Shown here: one piece after another, positions 11,795 to 23,985 of the stretch | Numbering within the stretch: position 1 is the first letter of the stretch | Layout of the letters: every line of letters starts with the position of its first letter | NCBI GenBank assembly: GCA_036874045.1 | Contig: CM072340.1 | Coordinates: 2,743,001-2,807,000, forward strand | Source: Cymodocea nodosa | Lineage: Eukaryota > Streptophyta > Magnoliopsida > Alismatales > Cymodoceaceae | Direction: 5' to 3' | Length of the DNA stretch: 64,000 nucleotides | The notes under the pieces: generated by a model | Seen by the model: the letters and a program-made list of their open reading frames with translations, nothing else | The model's database searches: none | Told to the model about the DNA's origin: nothing | Position numbers and translations under genes: made by a program

Positions 11795-12925
11795 ATGTCA
11801 GGACGTGGAAGAGGACATGGTAGAATGACCAAAGTGCAGAAAAGAGAGCTGGAACTTCAGAAAATGCAGAATGAAATCAACGATATTTACTCCAAGTACA
11901 CTTTTTCAAACGAAGTACTACACGAAATCAGAAAAGCTGTTCAAGATGAGAAAAATTTCTGTTGGAAATTTATTCGAAATTATGCTGAAACATAGTTTAG
12001 ACTAAAACAAACTGAACTTTCCACATTGCATTTATGGAAAAGAAATTTACAACCTAACCCTGTAGTTATAAGTTCTGTACATGTACCAGAGACATCGGTA
12101 CAGTCTATCACTTATTATGGAAAGAAGTGGGGACCAATGATCGAAAATGCAAATAAGGAATTACAATCCTTGTATTCCCAACATTATTTTCCCCCAGCTA
12201 TTTTAGATGATATTAAATAGTATATCAATGAATAGAAAACTGTCATTAACAAAATGGGCCTTCGAAGTGAAGTACAAAGAGTTTATCAACTCAAAATGGC
12301 AGAGGTGGAGAGCTTAAAACTCTATATTCCATTATTACCACCTAGGCATCATGGTGAAGGACCATCAAGACAACAGGTGCCTTTAACAGGAGAAATTAAG
12401 ACAATTTTAAAACCTCCTGAACAACCTGAAACACTGCAAACATATAGTCGGACAAAGAAAAAGACAATTGAATATTTTGGACTAACTGCAGGTGTACAAG
12501 GAATATTGCAGCAAAAAGAAGAATCAATGAAAAATGGAAAACTATGCTCCATTGCAGAAGCTGGACAGACATTTTTGTCAGGAATCCCAACAGATGTGAC
12601 AAATATTGGCTTACAAGCATATACTCTAAGGTATTGTGTCACATTAGTGCATAATGTATCTTTTAATACAATGGACAGTTTTTCACACAATGCTGCAAGC
12701 ACACATTCTTTTCCTACGGAAAGTAAGAATGTAGGAAATTTTGATGATATATATACAGATGATATCAAATTTGATGATATTATTGATGACGTAGACACTG
12801 AGTCTATGTATTTTGAAGATATTTCATCTGAAGAGGAATGTACAGATATTCTTCCTCTTACTGTATCTCGAACAGAGACTTTTGAATTTTGGTACAGTTA
12901 CTTATACTACACTTTATATGTATAG
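11795..12925 (+). pseudogene. extra ORF downstream of copia pol, first part (unknown protein)
   Basis: It opens with MSGRGRGHGRMTKVQKRELE, a basic Gly/Arg start, then a helical, charged region with coiled-coil character. Stops fall at 11,993-11,995 and near 12,218-12,220. A third segment (12,254-12,925) is Pro-rich, then acidic (many Asp/Glu/Ser at about residues 160-205). The reading frame is otherwise coherent and codon use looks protein-like. No signal peptide or membrane segment is visible, which argues against a classical envelope protein. I do not recognise the family. The location behind RNase H corresponds to the env-like ORF of Sireviruses. Confidence 0.5.
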
Positions 12926-13096
12926 TTATGTCTGTTACAATATGTCGTATACTTGTTGATAAATGTATATAATCAACAACATACACAGTTACAAATAGAA
13001 TATGATACTACCAATGTCTCACATATACAAATTTCAAAAATACAGGATGATTCTATTCCATAGACAGATATAGAACATTCTTTTATACAGAGACAG

Positions 13097-13903
13097 TTGT
13101 ATAGATCACATATAGATATACAGGTTGTTGATATACAAATTGTTATAGAGACTGTTGCTGCTGAAATGTTTCAAGAAGAAATTCAGCAGATTATTGATAC
13201 GACAATAACATATATTTCAAACATTTATACTAGTTTTGATAGAAATTCCACCAGTTCTGAAAGATCTGACAATATAGATGCTGCTGATAATATTGAAACA
13301 AGTCCCAGATCAGAACATCATGATAGGAAAATACCTAATCCTAAACAGAGTTTAGATGCAAATACACTATTATGGTTCAGAAATAATTCATATTATGACA
13401 AATTTCAGACATATAAAACTTTTACAGTTTTATATTCAAGACCAGTTAAGTTTGAAGGGATGGCACACATACGTGAACTATTTGAATTTCAAGACTTGTT
13501 GACTCTACTTCCACAACAGCCAGGCCATCTTGCTATACCCGAACTTCTCAGTTGTTTTTACTCAAACTTAATAGTGGAATAAGGTATTCATGTTTCTAAT
13601 ATACAAGAAAATGACATATATTTAACTCCAGATTTACTTCATCAGGTACTTGGTCTGAAAAATGGAGTTAAATTATCAGAAAGAAAACAGGTTTATCGAT
13701 TGGGATGGGACATTACAAGTTTAGCGAAAGATCCAACTACCAACAAACCATTGACATTACTAAATGACTTAAATGGCCAAACACATTTTATTGCAAAAAT
13801 ATTGTGTGCTACATTGTTTCAGAAGATTGGTCATGGGGCAGAAGTTGGCAGATGTTGTCTTTATGCTACATACGCATTAATCAACCATATACAGGTGAAC
13901 TAG
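13097..13903 (+). pseudogene. extra ORF downstream of copia pol, second part (plant transposon-protein-like)
   Basis: Two pieces, 13,097-13,582 and 13,700-13,903, separated by a stop and a frame that remains readable between them. The pattern of an FEGMAHIRELFEFQDLL block, LLSCFYSNLI and then LTPDLLHQVLGLKNGVKL resembles the domain often labelled putative plant transposon protein, found in many plant retroelement-associated ORFs. This is pattern recognition, not a search. It probably continues the ORF begun at 11,795. The following stretch (14,050-14,240) is rich in ACA/TACA triplets and degenerate. Confidence 0.45.
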
Positions 13904-14642
13904 TATGATATTTTTGTTTCTCATATCTTACATTTGTAGAGTAAATTATTTTATGGTGATACAATTTTGAGAATTGTGGCAAGTCAAACAGATATTACAC
14001 CTTGACCATAGAAAAAATTAAAGTCATGATCTTTCTCTGCAAAGGAACTCCAAAAATACCAAGCGGTAGATACACCTATCCTCAAACAACAACAACAGGT
14101 TCGGCAAACACAGCAACAATCCACAGAATTTACAAAAACACAGCAACATACAGATATACAACAAGATATACATACAGATATACAACAAGGTATACACAGA
14201 GAAATACATACAGCTATAGATACAGACATACATACTAAATTTTTATAGCAACCATCACAAGTTTCTCAAAATAATTTAGATCAGGCATTACTTGATCAAA
14301 TAAACAGAGTTAGTATAGATATTACTAAGAAAATTTCAAATACTTTGATTGATATTTTTCGAAGACAAAGAGGCTTGTGATTATACAAATTATGTATTAC
14401 ATGATTTATTTTTTGTAATTTGTAACCAAAACCATTATGTAAACTGTTTACTGATTTTAATGTTACGTGATTATTTTTCACAATTTATGATATTAAACAG
14501 TTTTTGCTTAATCCATAAATCCTATGTATGGTTGACACTATCGTTTTGATTAATATATACTTAGTAAGATATCCTTCCTTACATTTATAAAACTTAACTT
14601 CCTAAAAGGAGAGAAAATAGTTTGTTTACTTTTTTATAATGC

Positions 14643-14706
14643 CAAAAAGGGGGAGATATATATTATGTGACTTATTAGGTTTTGACATCATCAAAAAGGA
14701 GGAGAT
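14643..14706 (+). promoter_or_regulatory. copia polypurine tracts before the 3' LTR
   Basis: Two purine tracts, AAAAAGGGGGAGATA near 14,644 and AAAAAGGAGGAGAT at 14,693-14,706. The second directly abuts the LTR start TGTTAGG and is the likely plus-strand primer. Confidence 0.85.
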
Positions 14707-16008
14707 TGTTAGGTATTTAATTTTGATGATATATGCTTTATTAACGTATTTAAATAAGTATACATAATATTCTCTAAGTATAATAGTTAACAGATTATCA
14801 AAAAGTTTCATTTTTATGTCGGATAAATTAAAGATTTCCGAAGAGCTAGATTTACAATAGTTAAACTTTCGGATAATTAACGTTTCTTTTTTGTCGAATA
14901 CTTTATGTTAAAAACTCGTATAGTTAAGTTATCTACACATGTGTTTTTAATGTTTTAAGTTATCACGTGTTTTACATGTGCATTCGCTAAATGAAAAATC
15001 GAATAGTTAGATAACTGTTCGAGTTTTGTACGCATGGATAGATAAATGTTCGAGTTTTATAAAAGGACTAACGAACAGATAAGTTTCCTTGTTTAGTCAC
15101 GTGTTTTGCAGGTGCAAAAACTCGAAGAGTTAAAGGATAAATGTTCGAGTTTTATAAAAGGACTAACGAACAAATAAGTTTCCTTGTTTAGTCACGTGTT
15201 TTGCAGGTGCAAAAACTCGAAGAGTTAAAGGATAAATGTTCGAGTTTTGACAGGAGTTAAAGGATAAATGTTCGACTAAATCGAAGACTTAGAAGATATT
15301 CTACAAGACTCTAGGAAGATAAAGTTTCGGTGAATCTACGAGTGGAGATCGTGGAAACTCAAATTGTTAATGAAGAAAGTGAAAATTTAAATAGAAAGTA
15401 ATTTGGATTAAAGAGAAAATTAGTACGTGGATTATGGATTATGAATTGTGGATCAAGTGGATGAACATGCTGAACGTGAAAGACAATAGAGTTCGACTAC
15501 TAATAGAGAGTACGAGCTACATTACAATAGGGGATCCCAATCTCAAAAATCAAGTCTGAATATTCAATCTGGATCCCTAACTAAAAAGTTAAGTTTGAAT
15601 ATTCATATTCTGAAAAGTTCTCAAACATCAGAAGAAGTTCAAAATTCCAAGCAATTTTAGAAAAAGAGCTGCAAACGCAAGAAGTCTGGAAATTCGACAA
15701 TTGGGGAAGAAGATATACAGAAGCTAAGCAAAGAGAAAGAAAAGAGCTATGTGCATAAAGATCAGGTTTTATACAATTCAAAATTAGTTTTGAAAAAGAG
15801 CTTTGTTTTCCTATTTGAATTGTATATCAAAAAATTACTGTATCAAAACCGTCAAGAAGGAAATTGAGCTGAAAAGATATTGTAAATTCTGTCTTGAAAT
15901 AAAAGAATAAAATTTCATTTACAAGTGTTTTGTGATCTTGTTTTATCCGCTAGTTTAATTACTAAAGACACAATTCACCCCCCCTCTTGTGATACAAATG
16001 ATCCTACA
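14707..16008 (+). repeat. copia 3' LTR (1,302 bp)
   Basis: It starts TGTTAGGTATTTAATTTTG and ends GATCCTACA at 16,008, with the AATTCACCCCCCCTCTTGTG block that also closes the LTR at 62,989. U3 contains TCACGTG boxes and inverted repeats with an AGTTA core, such as TCGAATAGTTA / TAACTGTTCGA near 14,998-15,021. The flank from 16,009 is non-repetitive DNA. Confidence 0.9.
15041..15250 (+). repeat. 95-bp tandem repeat inside copia LTR
   Basis: Two near-identical 95-bp units begin GATAAATGTTCGAG at 15,041 and 15,136, and a third partial unit begins at 15,231. Each unit contains TCACGTG and an ACTCGAAGAGTTA element, so regulatory motifs were multiplied. Confidence 0.9.
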
Positions 16009-16620
16009 GAGTTGTTGGTCGAAAGGTCAAGTAAGATCACTAACCATCATCCTATATAATGGAGTCAACAATAACAATGGTGGCATTCTTGTTGAAGTTT
16101 CTTCTACTCTTGAATATGTAAGGAATTGAGATGAGTTGAAGCAAACCATGTTTAGTGTCCCTCAATGGTAGTTATTGTAGATAAACGCTCTTTGTGTCTC
16201 GATTGTAGTTTAAGCCAAGTTACTGACCATTGGCCTAACTAGGCTCGTATTTGTAAACTTTCAACCTACTTGATTTTATTTAATTTTAATTTACCATTTC
16301 ATTAAAAAAATACTTAGTGCCTTGTTGAGAACCTAAGTCTACTTGCTACAATTCTTCTTTTTGAAAAAAGTGAAACTAACGGTGTTTGGTTCAAGGTTGC
16401 AATAGCGTTTTTAGGTAAGTTGTATTTTTTGTAGCATTTTTCAGCCAACGTTTTTGAATAGGGAATGATGATGTTTGATTGGTGCAGTAACTTTTAGCAA
16501 TTGTTTTAGTAAAAATGACTACATTACTCTCTATGTTATTATGTGATTTATTTTATATTGTAATATCTTTACAAATATTAATATTTTTTCATTTATTGTT
16601 TATACTATATAAATTATTTT
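16009..16620. other. intergenic DNA, nothing recognised
   Basis: No ORF or family resemblance found. It is AT-rich, with the right-hand flank of the copia element at its start. Confidence 0.5.
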
Positions 16621-16623
16621 ATA

Positions 16624-16849
16624 CATAACATAACATAACATAACATAATATAATATAATATAATATAATATAATATAATATAATATAATATAATATAATA
16701 CAATACAATACAATACAATACAATACAATACAATACAATACAATACAATATAATAGAATACAATACAATACAATACAATACAATACAATACAATATAATA
16801 TAATATAATATAATATAATATAATATAATATAATATAATATAATATAAC
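16624..16849. repeat. compound pentanucleotide microsatellite
   Basis: Uninterrupted 5-base periodicity: ATAAC units, then a block of ATAAT, a long central block of ACAAT units, and again ATAAT. The Tyr/Ile/Leu/Cys-rich ORFs on the minus strand are translation artefacts of the repeat. Confidence 0.95.
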
Positions 16850-17631
16850 GTTACATTTGGAAAGGTTGAGAAGAGATGCATTGATGATAAGAGAAAAATT
16901 TGGATTTTTTGAGGGTAAAAAACTAAAATTTTGATCGAATTTTAAGATTAAGTAGGTAAACATGAGAAAAATACCAGCATATTTCAAACGCTATCTAAAG
17001 TGATATTTTGTAATAAAGTGTTATAAGCTTTTACAAAATCACACGTTCTTTTGAACCATTCAGTTAGAAAGTCAGGCATTTTCGGACATTTTTGACAAAA
17101 AGCATCCAAAAATGATCAACCAATCAATACCCAAGACGTTATCATACAAAAACAAGTGTAAACAGGACAACATACAAAGCATCGACAAAGATTATGGAAA
17201 TCCCATTATATAAGTAAAAACGTATAATCTAACTATTACAGAAAAAATGAATTATGAGTTATGAAATTTATAAATAAAAATTACTGCACATAATTCATTC
17301 GATTCTTAACATAACCTATCAAATCAATGCTGTTTATTTTAGATTATTATCACATCACTTTAATGTAACACATAAAACACCATAAATCTTAGATAAAGGG
17401 GTGCTTACAAAAGGCAACGAAACACATGAATGAGACAGAAATTAGAAGCGTATGGTGGTGTTTCTATTCATTAAGTCATAACACACATGACATAATACCC
17501 GACATTTTTTTGTCTGCAGAGTTCGTCTTGGTTAATAATAAGCTAGATCAAGAGAACAGATACAGACCAATGTCCTTTCCTATTAGTGGTGTACTTGCCT
17601 GGTTAGCCAGAGGAACCGGGACAAGAATCCT
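16850..17631. other. intergenic DNA between microsatellite and JAZ 3' end
   Basis: AT-rich. It includes the presumed 3' UTR of the JAZ gene below 17,632. No other coding signal seen. Confidence 0.4.
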
Positions 17632-20004
17632 CTAGTTAGAATTGACAATCTCGTTGCAACCGCTCGGTGGGGTTGAAGGTTCAACCGCAGGGCTACCTCC
17701 TCCTGGGGCCTCTGCTTTGTTGACGCTATAAGGGCTCTTGTTCACCACCCTGTCATAAGAAAATATTCATGTCAAAATGTTATGCAGTAGGTAGGAACAG
17801 TAAAATGAGTTCAAGTAAAAACCATAAATTGTGCAATTTATAAGGCCAAAAGGTTGTAACATGAAATACTACCTAAATACAATTTGCACGTGATATTCAC
17901 TAGATCATATTTATGTAAAGCAAATATGATATTCTATGACAAATTGGTAGGTCATAAATGAATTGCTCCCTCGAACCCAGATTCAATCCATCTAAATATG
18001 ATATTCTATGACAAATTGGTAGGTCATAAATATGAATTGTTCCCTCGAACCCAGATTCAAATGATTCTCGTTTCTAACATGAAATCACTTATACTCAACC
18101 ATAACCCATATTTTAAGCAAGTTGATGAGTTGAGTTTACAGGTCATGATCCATTTTACAACCTTTACTTATAAGAAATGGAACTTCACATGAAGTTATTA
18201 CAGAACAAGAGTATGTGCTATTCTATGTTGAGTATGTGCATGTTTTGGTGCCTAAGTAATATTGGCTACCTGGCTGTCAAGACAGTGTACATGATCTGTA
18301 CCATTAAAAGCCACATAAGTAAATATGAATAGCTGGCAACTCAAGAGAACTAAAAGAAGTTTATCTTCCAGTTTTGGCAGCTTAAGCATGGATGTCTACG
18401 AATAATCAATGAATTCTCCACAAAAAGACCATGTTGGGCGACATGAAAAGATGGCATTTTTTATTCTAGTTGAACAAGGCAAGAAAAAACATGCAGGATT
18501 TACGAGGTTGGAAGTACTGGACAAGATTAATCAAGAAGAACAACTCACAGTTAACAACCATCAACATCAATGAATAACTAAAAGACGTAGGCTGGCCCAA
18601 CCCATAAAATGGAAGTTATTTCTTACTTCTCATTTTGGGTGACACGGAAAGACATTTTAATTTTTCCCAAGCCAAAGTTATGCAAACTCATTACCACGAT
18701 TATGATTAAATGATTGTGAATTCTGACCATCCTTTGCAAAAGCTTCCAATAAAACTGATATTGATTCTAAAATTACTGCTAAATGATTGGCTAATATTTT
18801 TAAACATAACCAAGATAAGATCTTAAGTGAATCCTCTAGTCTAACAGAAGCAAGGAGATGGATGATCATTCATAGTCAAGAGTACTCATGCATAGGATTT
18901 TGAAGTTCAGCATTCCACTTCAAAAAAAGGACAAGTTTGAGATGGCAACAAACAATTTGTTATGTCCATGTTTACATCAATTTTAAGGATATTGATATTT
19001 TACTGTCAGTATTACAAATCATGATTTTCTACTAAAGTCATTAATGTTAAATTTAGACTAAAGATCATTTTCGGGCGATCACTAAAATGGCTGGTCACAT
19101 AGGAGAGTATTGCTTTGATATAATCGACGTAAACATAAAATATTAGTACGCACGGGGGCAATGAAAACTTCTCGTAATACTCACCTGTCACGGCGCTTCT
19201 CAAGAAAACGCTGGAGAGAGTTCCTCCTAGCAAGGGGAAGCTCTGCAAAACACAAGTTTTCATATAAGGGCTCTCACAAAAAACAGAAGAGCCTGCAGAA
19301 GAAGAACTGGAATATCTGGTTGCTTTACCTGCCTGGAGCTTGCAGAGCGTATTGCCATTGGGAAATAAATGCGGCTGACTTTGAGGATGGTGGGGTTGTG
19401 ATGGAGTAGCAACTGCCGCAGCTGTAGAACTCTGGGATGATTGCGATCTAGCCAGCACTGGTGAACCAACATTGGCAGCTGCTGCAGTAGTCGCAGCAAT
19501 AAGCATGATTGCCTGTGCCTGAAAAAGATGAGAAGTACCATCAGTTTAGTTTACCATCTTTCAATAACAGCCGGCAGCTCAAGCTGGAGAGCATGAAAGA
19601 GAACAGGAAATTTCTTGTTCACCTTCCCAGGTGTGATGGAATCAAACACACAGACGGATCCATTGTAGAATATGGTCAACTGGGAAGGGCCATTTGGAAG
19701 GAGAACACCGGACCTTAGCACCAAATCACAAACGGGAAAAAAATTATACCAACACAACAGAGGCAAAATGCGTATGTAAACCACCGAGAAGAGCATCAAA
19801 AGGCAGCTCGAACATCAAGCGAGGCAATAATAATAATAGAGATCTATATTTAAAACAGCAGGGGTTGAGAAAGAAAGAACAATACCTGCCTCCTCCATTG
19901 GCAGCTCCCCCCTCCTCTCCCTTCTTGTCCTCCTCGTCCAGCACCACTGGGCTCCGCTGCTGCTCCCCCTCTTTCTGGCTATTCTCCGTCGACAGACCCA
20001 TCAT
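17632..20004 (-). CDS. JAZ (TIFY family) jasmonate-signalling repressor
   Basis: Five exons on the minus strand: 20,004-19,886, 19,713-19,623, 19,518-19,329, 19,242-19,185 and 17,749-17,632, all with GT-AG introns and matching phases, giving 191 residues. The start is the first of two Met codons (MMGLSTENSQ). Residues 1-40 are acidic/polar and lack an LxLxL EAR motif. The TIFY/ZIM motif QLTIFYNGSVCVFD spans about residues 51-64 (dimerisation and NINJA binding in this family). A Ser/Gln/Pro-rich linker follows. The Jas motif ELPLARRNSLQRFLEKRRDR ends near residue 153 and continues VVNKSPY across the last intron; LPLARR corresponds to the COI1/JA-Ile degron. In this family the nuclear protein represses MYC factors and is degraded when jasmonate is sensed. 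The short length and KAQAIMLIAA block suggest a TIFY3-like member, but I would not assign a number. Confidence 0.93.
17750..19184 (-). other. Jas intron of the JAZ gene (1.4 kb)
   Basis: The donor is GACAG|GTGAGT and the acceptor TTATGACAG|G. It splits the Jas motif between KRRDR and the VVNKSPY tail, the conserved Jas-intron position. Reading through the donor gives Arg followed immediately by TGA, so intron retention would end the protein right after KRRDR. Short ORFs inside it are not genes. Confidence 0.85.
17922..18060. repeat. 72-bp direct duplication in Jas intron
   Basis: Two adjacent copies beginning AAATATGATATTCTATGAC (17,922 and about 17,994) and ending CCCAGATTCAA, with few differences. 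Confidence 0.9.
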
Positions 20005-20165
20005 CTGCTAACTACGAGAAAACCAAACAAGGACCGTGGATCCGCAGGCCTCCTTCCTCGGCCGCCACTTTCACCACGGCCGGCCGCAGAGAATTTTCCG
20101 TTCCCTCTTCTTCAGTCTCAGGCGGCTCCCACCTCTCCTTTCCCTCTCCTGGGCGGCGCCTACCA
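20005..20165 (-). promoter_or_regulatory. JAZ 5' leader and proximal upstream region
   Basis: This GC-rich stretch (GGCGGC, CCGGCCGC runs) lies directly upstream of the JAZ start codon and contrasts with the AT-rich DNA beyond 20,165. It most likely contains the 5' UTR and core promoter. No TATA box could be placed with confidence. Confidence 0.45.
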
Positions 20166-21530
20166 TGTCATGTAAATTAATAAAATAATTACACGTCCCC
20201 CACACAAACATTTTTTTAAAAAAAAATTAAAGTGGATTAAAAAAACCCCACGGAGAAATGTCACAAAATAAATTTTTTAAAAAAAAGGTCAACAAAGGTC
20301 GAGAAGATAAATAATAATAATTAAATTAAAAATAAAAATAGAATTACATGTTAAGCACTATCGCCTTCTTTCGTTTGTATCCGCTCAATTCCCAAAATCG
20401 TGGTTGTTAGGGTTCAAGTTGATTCCATTCAGATTCTTGTCATCACATTAAAAATTTTAACGACGAAGATTCCCTTTTAACTAAATTCATTGATAACATT
20501 AACAAAATTAGCTAACTAAAATTGGATAAGATGGATAAATCACGTAAAATTATTGAAAGTTATATGTTCCTAAAATACCAAATTAACTAAAAAAAAGTGG
20601 GCAAGCAACTATGTGATACAAATTTAGTGAAGGAAAAATTTCGCTTAATATTAAGTTTGGATACTAAAATTAGTAAATTGTCAAAAATTACTTGAGAGGA
20701 AATTCCAAATATTGAAAGGAGCTTCGGCACAAACATTCGGCACTTAATATGACGTGACTATTTTTTTTGTCTAATTTCAAATTCAAAACCTTCTTTGCTT
20801 GTATAAATTTTATAAACAAATATTCCACCGAAAAAAATAAACAACTACTAGATACTAGAATTAGTTGTTTTTCACTTTATAAAGTAAATTTTCAGTTGTA
20901 AATTAGTAAAAAAAAATCACTATTTTAATAAAAATAAAGATAAGTCTGATAATAATTATTTTAATTTAACGTATTAAAAATTGATATTAAAAAAACTATA
21001 GAATTCAATTTTTCCATTCAATGTTTTTAGTTCAAATAATGGTATTTTTTAAACTAGCATATTATAAGTGATATATTTGATAATGATTATTAGAAAATAT
21101 TAAGGTATTTTCATGTTGATTGAAATAATGTTACCAAATATTTATTCTCTAAGAAAAAGAGCAAGTAAATTATCTATTATTAAATGTCATGATTCGGCGA
21201 GGCAACATTAGGTTCGGTTGAGATTTTGAAAATCATAGGTTATGCAAAAAAAATTATTATAAATATTTAGATTAAGTAAATTATAGTGTATTATTTGAAA
21301 TGTGATGTAAAAATGTATTTATTTCTTATCGTAAGAAATATGAAGTCGAAATTTATCATTATTAAATTTCAGAATCCATTCAAATAAGTTATCCATGCTC
21401 TGCCTTTGATACTATATATTGAAATAACTAAAGTTATATATGTGATCCATGATGAATGTATTGGGTGATTGTATATTTACATTTTTCCTTGATCTTGTAA
21501 AAAATTTTCATAGACTTTCATTGAACCAAC
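20166..21530. other. AT-rich intergenic DNA
   Basis: No ORF or repeat structure recognised. Several poly-A/poly-T runs. Confidence 0.4.
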
Positions 21531-21537
21531 ATCCATT

Positions 21538-23560
21538 GAAGAATCCAAAAGTGATTGAATGAAATGCATGATGAGTTGCAAGCTATAAAAAGAAATCAAA
21601 CATGAGAACTTACACAACTTCTACCTAATAATAGAGACATTGATGTCAAGTGGGTATTTAAGGGGAAGAAGAATTAAAATAAGGAAAGAAAGGCAAAAGG
21701 CAAGGTAAGGTTGATAGCGAAGGTTTTTGAATAGCAATTGGAAGTGTTCTTTTTTATGGAAGGTTAAAAGATAATACATATGGAAGTGTTCTCTCTTATG
21801 GCACATATAGAAATTAACAAAAATGACTCTCGAAACCTAGAATATATCTTTCTTCAAATCATCATCGATTTCAATTATTCTTGTGTGACTTTAAGGTACA
21901 AGAATGACAAATAAAAAATTTATAATTAGAAAGAATAAAATGATGTATTAAAAGAAAAAAGATTATATCATATTTATGTATTATGTACTTATGCATACTA
22001 AAATTGGAAAAAATAAACTTAAACAACATTACGTTCAATTGTATCTCCAATGTTCTTTACTTTTTTATATGATTGAAGTAATGATGCAGTGTTTTTTATA
22101 TCAACCTTAATAATTACTTCACACCATCTTAAATCTAAAGGACATCCCTAAATCTTTTTCTTAAAATGTTGTAAACTTGTGTTACTGTTATTATTCTGTT
22201 GTAATTTTACATAGAAAACATTAAGCTTACAACACCATATAAGATGTTAATTAAATATAAACTTTTGTTATATTTAAAAATATAATATGTCACTTATTAT
22301 TTATTTACCTCTTTATTAGGATATGTATTGTTAGTGGCACAATAACAACCTGATTGCTAGGAGGATGTTTTTACACCAAGAAGACTACATTTTTGTAAAA
22401 AATCATAAACGTCATCACAATTTAAATTATTACCTATAGTAATCGAATACGACTTGCTTGAGAGGAGAAAACATTATATTCTTAAATAGATCACTTGAAG
22501 GAAATAGTTTACATTAAGAAACCACTAGATTTTATTGAAGTCATAAAGGAAAGGTGTATAATTTAAATAAGGTGTGTTCGGCTTCAAACAAGCTCCCAGA
22601 GCTCAGAACCATTGTGTCCACTCATTTTTTTTATGAAGTTGAGTCTCAAAAGTGCATTTTAGATAATGTAGTGTGTGTCAAGAAGAATAATAGTGATACA
22701 CTACTTGTGAGACTATACATAAATTATCTAATTTTCACCATAAGTAATGCCAGGATTGTTAAAGATCTAATCAAATCCCCAATGATAAACAGATTTGCAA
22801 TGATAAGTCTTGGATTTATGTCATATTTCCGTGGCTTAAAAGTGCAACAAGGTAAAGCTGGCATGTATTAAATCAAAAAAGATATGCAACAAAATTATTG
22901 AAAAGCTTCATTAGGAAAAGTGTAATTCTGCAAGGTTCGAATTTAAGTTGGTACAAAACTCTCAAAGAATAGCAATGAATTACTTATAAATTCCACTTAT
23001 TTCAAGCATATTGTTGTACTTATAAGGTACCTCACATATACATGATATTATTTATGGTGTTGAGATAATAATGAGAGCTTAAAACAATAATCACATATTT
23101 AAGTTGCAAAGAGAATCATGAGTTATGTAAGGAACACAAGTTCATGTGCTATTCTACACCTCAACCAATATTGATGGCCTTATTGGTTATTTGAATATTA
23201 ATTGGGGAAGAGACATGGATGATACATAGGAGTAAATTTGGTTATACCTTAAGTATGGTTTTGTTGCGTTCTGATGGACTGCAAGGAAGCAATCCATAGT
23301 TGCTACAATTTCTACATGTGAAGTAGAATATGTTACTATTGCTTCTACCGCATGTTAAGCAATCTGAATTAATCAACTTTTGAAAGAGCTACAATTTCTT
23401 CACTTCAAAGTCGTTAAAGGAAGAAATTAAATTGATTTATTGCAAATCAAAGAACAAAGGCATAGATATTTTCAAAAAGTCGTAAAAATATATATGAGCT
23501 TCATGAAGTTCAAGGTAGCTTGGAATATATGAGCTTCCAAACCAAAATTAAGGGAAGATG
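21538..23560 (+). pseudogene. heavily decayed Ty1/copia reverse transcriptase/RNase H
   Basis: Recognisable blocks in order: an ELQAIKRNQT stretch and VKWVFKGKKN near 21,570-21,670; a GFKQAPRAQN-like block followed by LLVRLYINYLIF (22,560-22,750); MSYFRGLKVQQ (about 22,820-22,855); and KQSIVATISTCEVEYVTIAS in the RNase H part (about 23,285-23,350). Stops and frameshifts are numerous. No LTRs were found. It is older than the other copia copies and unlike them in sequence. Confidence 0.75.
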
Positions 23561-23985
23561 ATGAGATATAATTCCAGTTTGATGTGGTCATTAATCCATG
23601 TAGATGTCTTAATTAATAATAAATGCAAATCTTTACAAGATGATGAGGGCATGACAATCACCACGATAAAATACAAGAGGGAATTCACATTCTAAAAAAA
23701 AAAAAAATGGCACGTAAAACTCCCCCCTATATTTTATTATAAAACTAGTACCTATAAAAGGTTTGATACAATAACCTACTAGAAACAATAAAAAAGCTCA
23801 AGATAAATTCGTAAAAAAAAAAAGCAAGTTTTTATACATGACTCCAAGTATCTCTACACCTCTATCATAATATCACGGTTTATCATGCAAGCTCATTGGC
23901 CAACAAACAATTTTTAAGTTTAGTCTAATACAATCATACACAAATACATGAGCATCAAAAGCCCAACTGCTAACAAAACATATAA

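Larger units (their letters stand above)
8197..16008 (+). mobile_element. Ty1/copia retrotransposon (SIRE-like) with extra 3' ORF region, 5' part displaced
   Basis: Reverse transcriptase and RNase H (8,210-9,772) are followed by almost 5 kb containing several polypurine tracts and an extra ORF region, then a PPT (14,693-14,706) and a 1,302-bp LTR ending CCTACA at 16,008. The 5' LTR, gag, protease and integrase are not in the window. The gypsy copy ending at 8,196 splits the element inside pol. The extra coding region behind RNase H, in the env position, and the repeated PPTs fit the Sirevirus group. Confidence 0.85.

Noticed and set aside
12349-12798. Antisense ORF opposite the copia extra ORF
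   Set aside because: Shadow of the sense frame; no motif and no splice or promoter support.
16600-16987. Tyr/Ile/Leu-rich ORFs on the minus strand
   Set aside because: Translation of the pentanucleotide repeat.
19012-19409. ORFs on both strands across JAZ exons 3 and 4
   Set aside because: They read through introns; the spliced frame gives the TIFY and Jas motifs.
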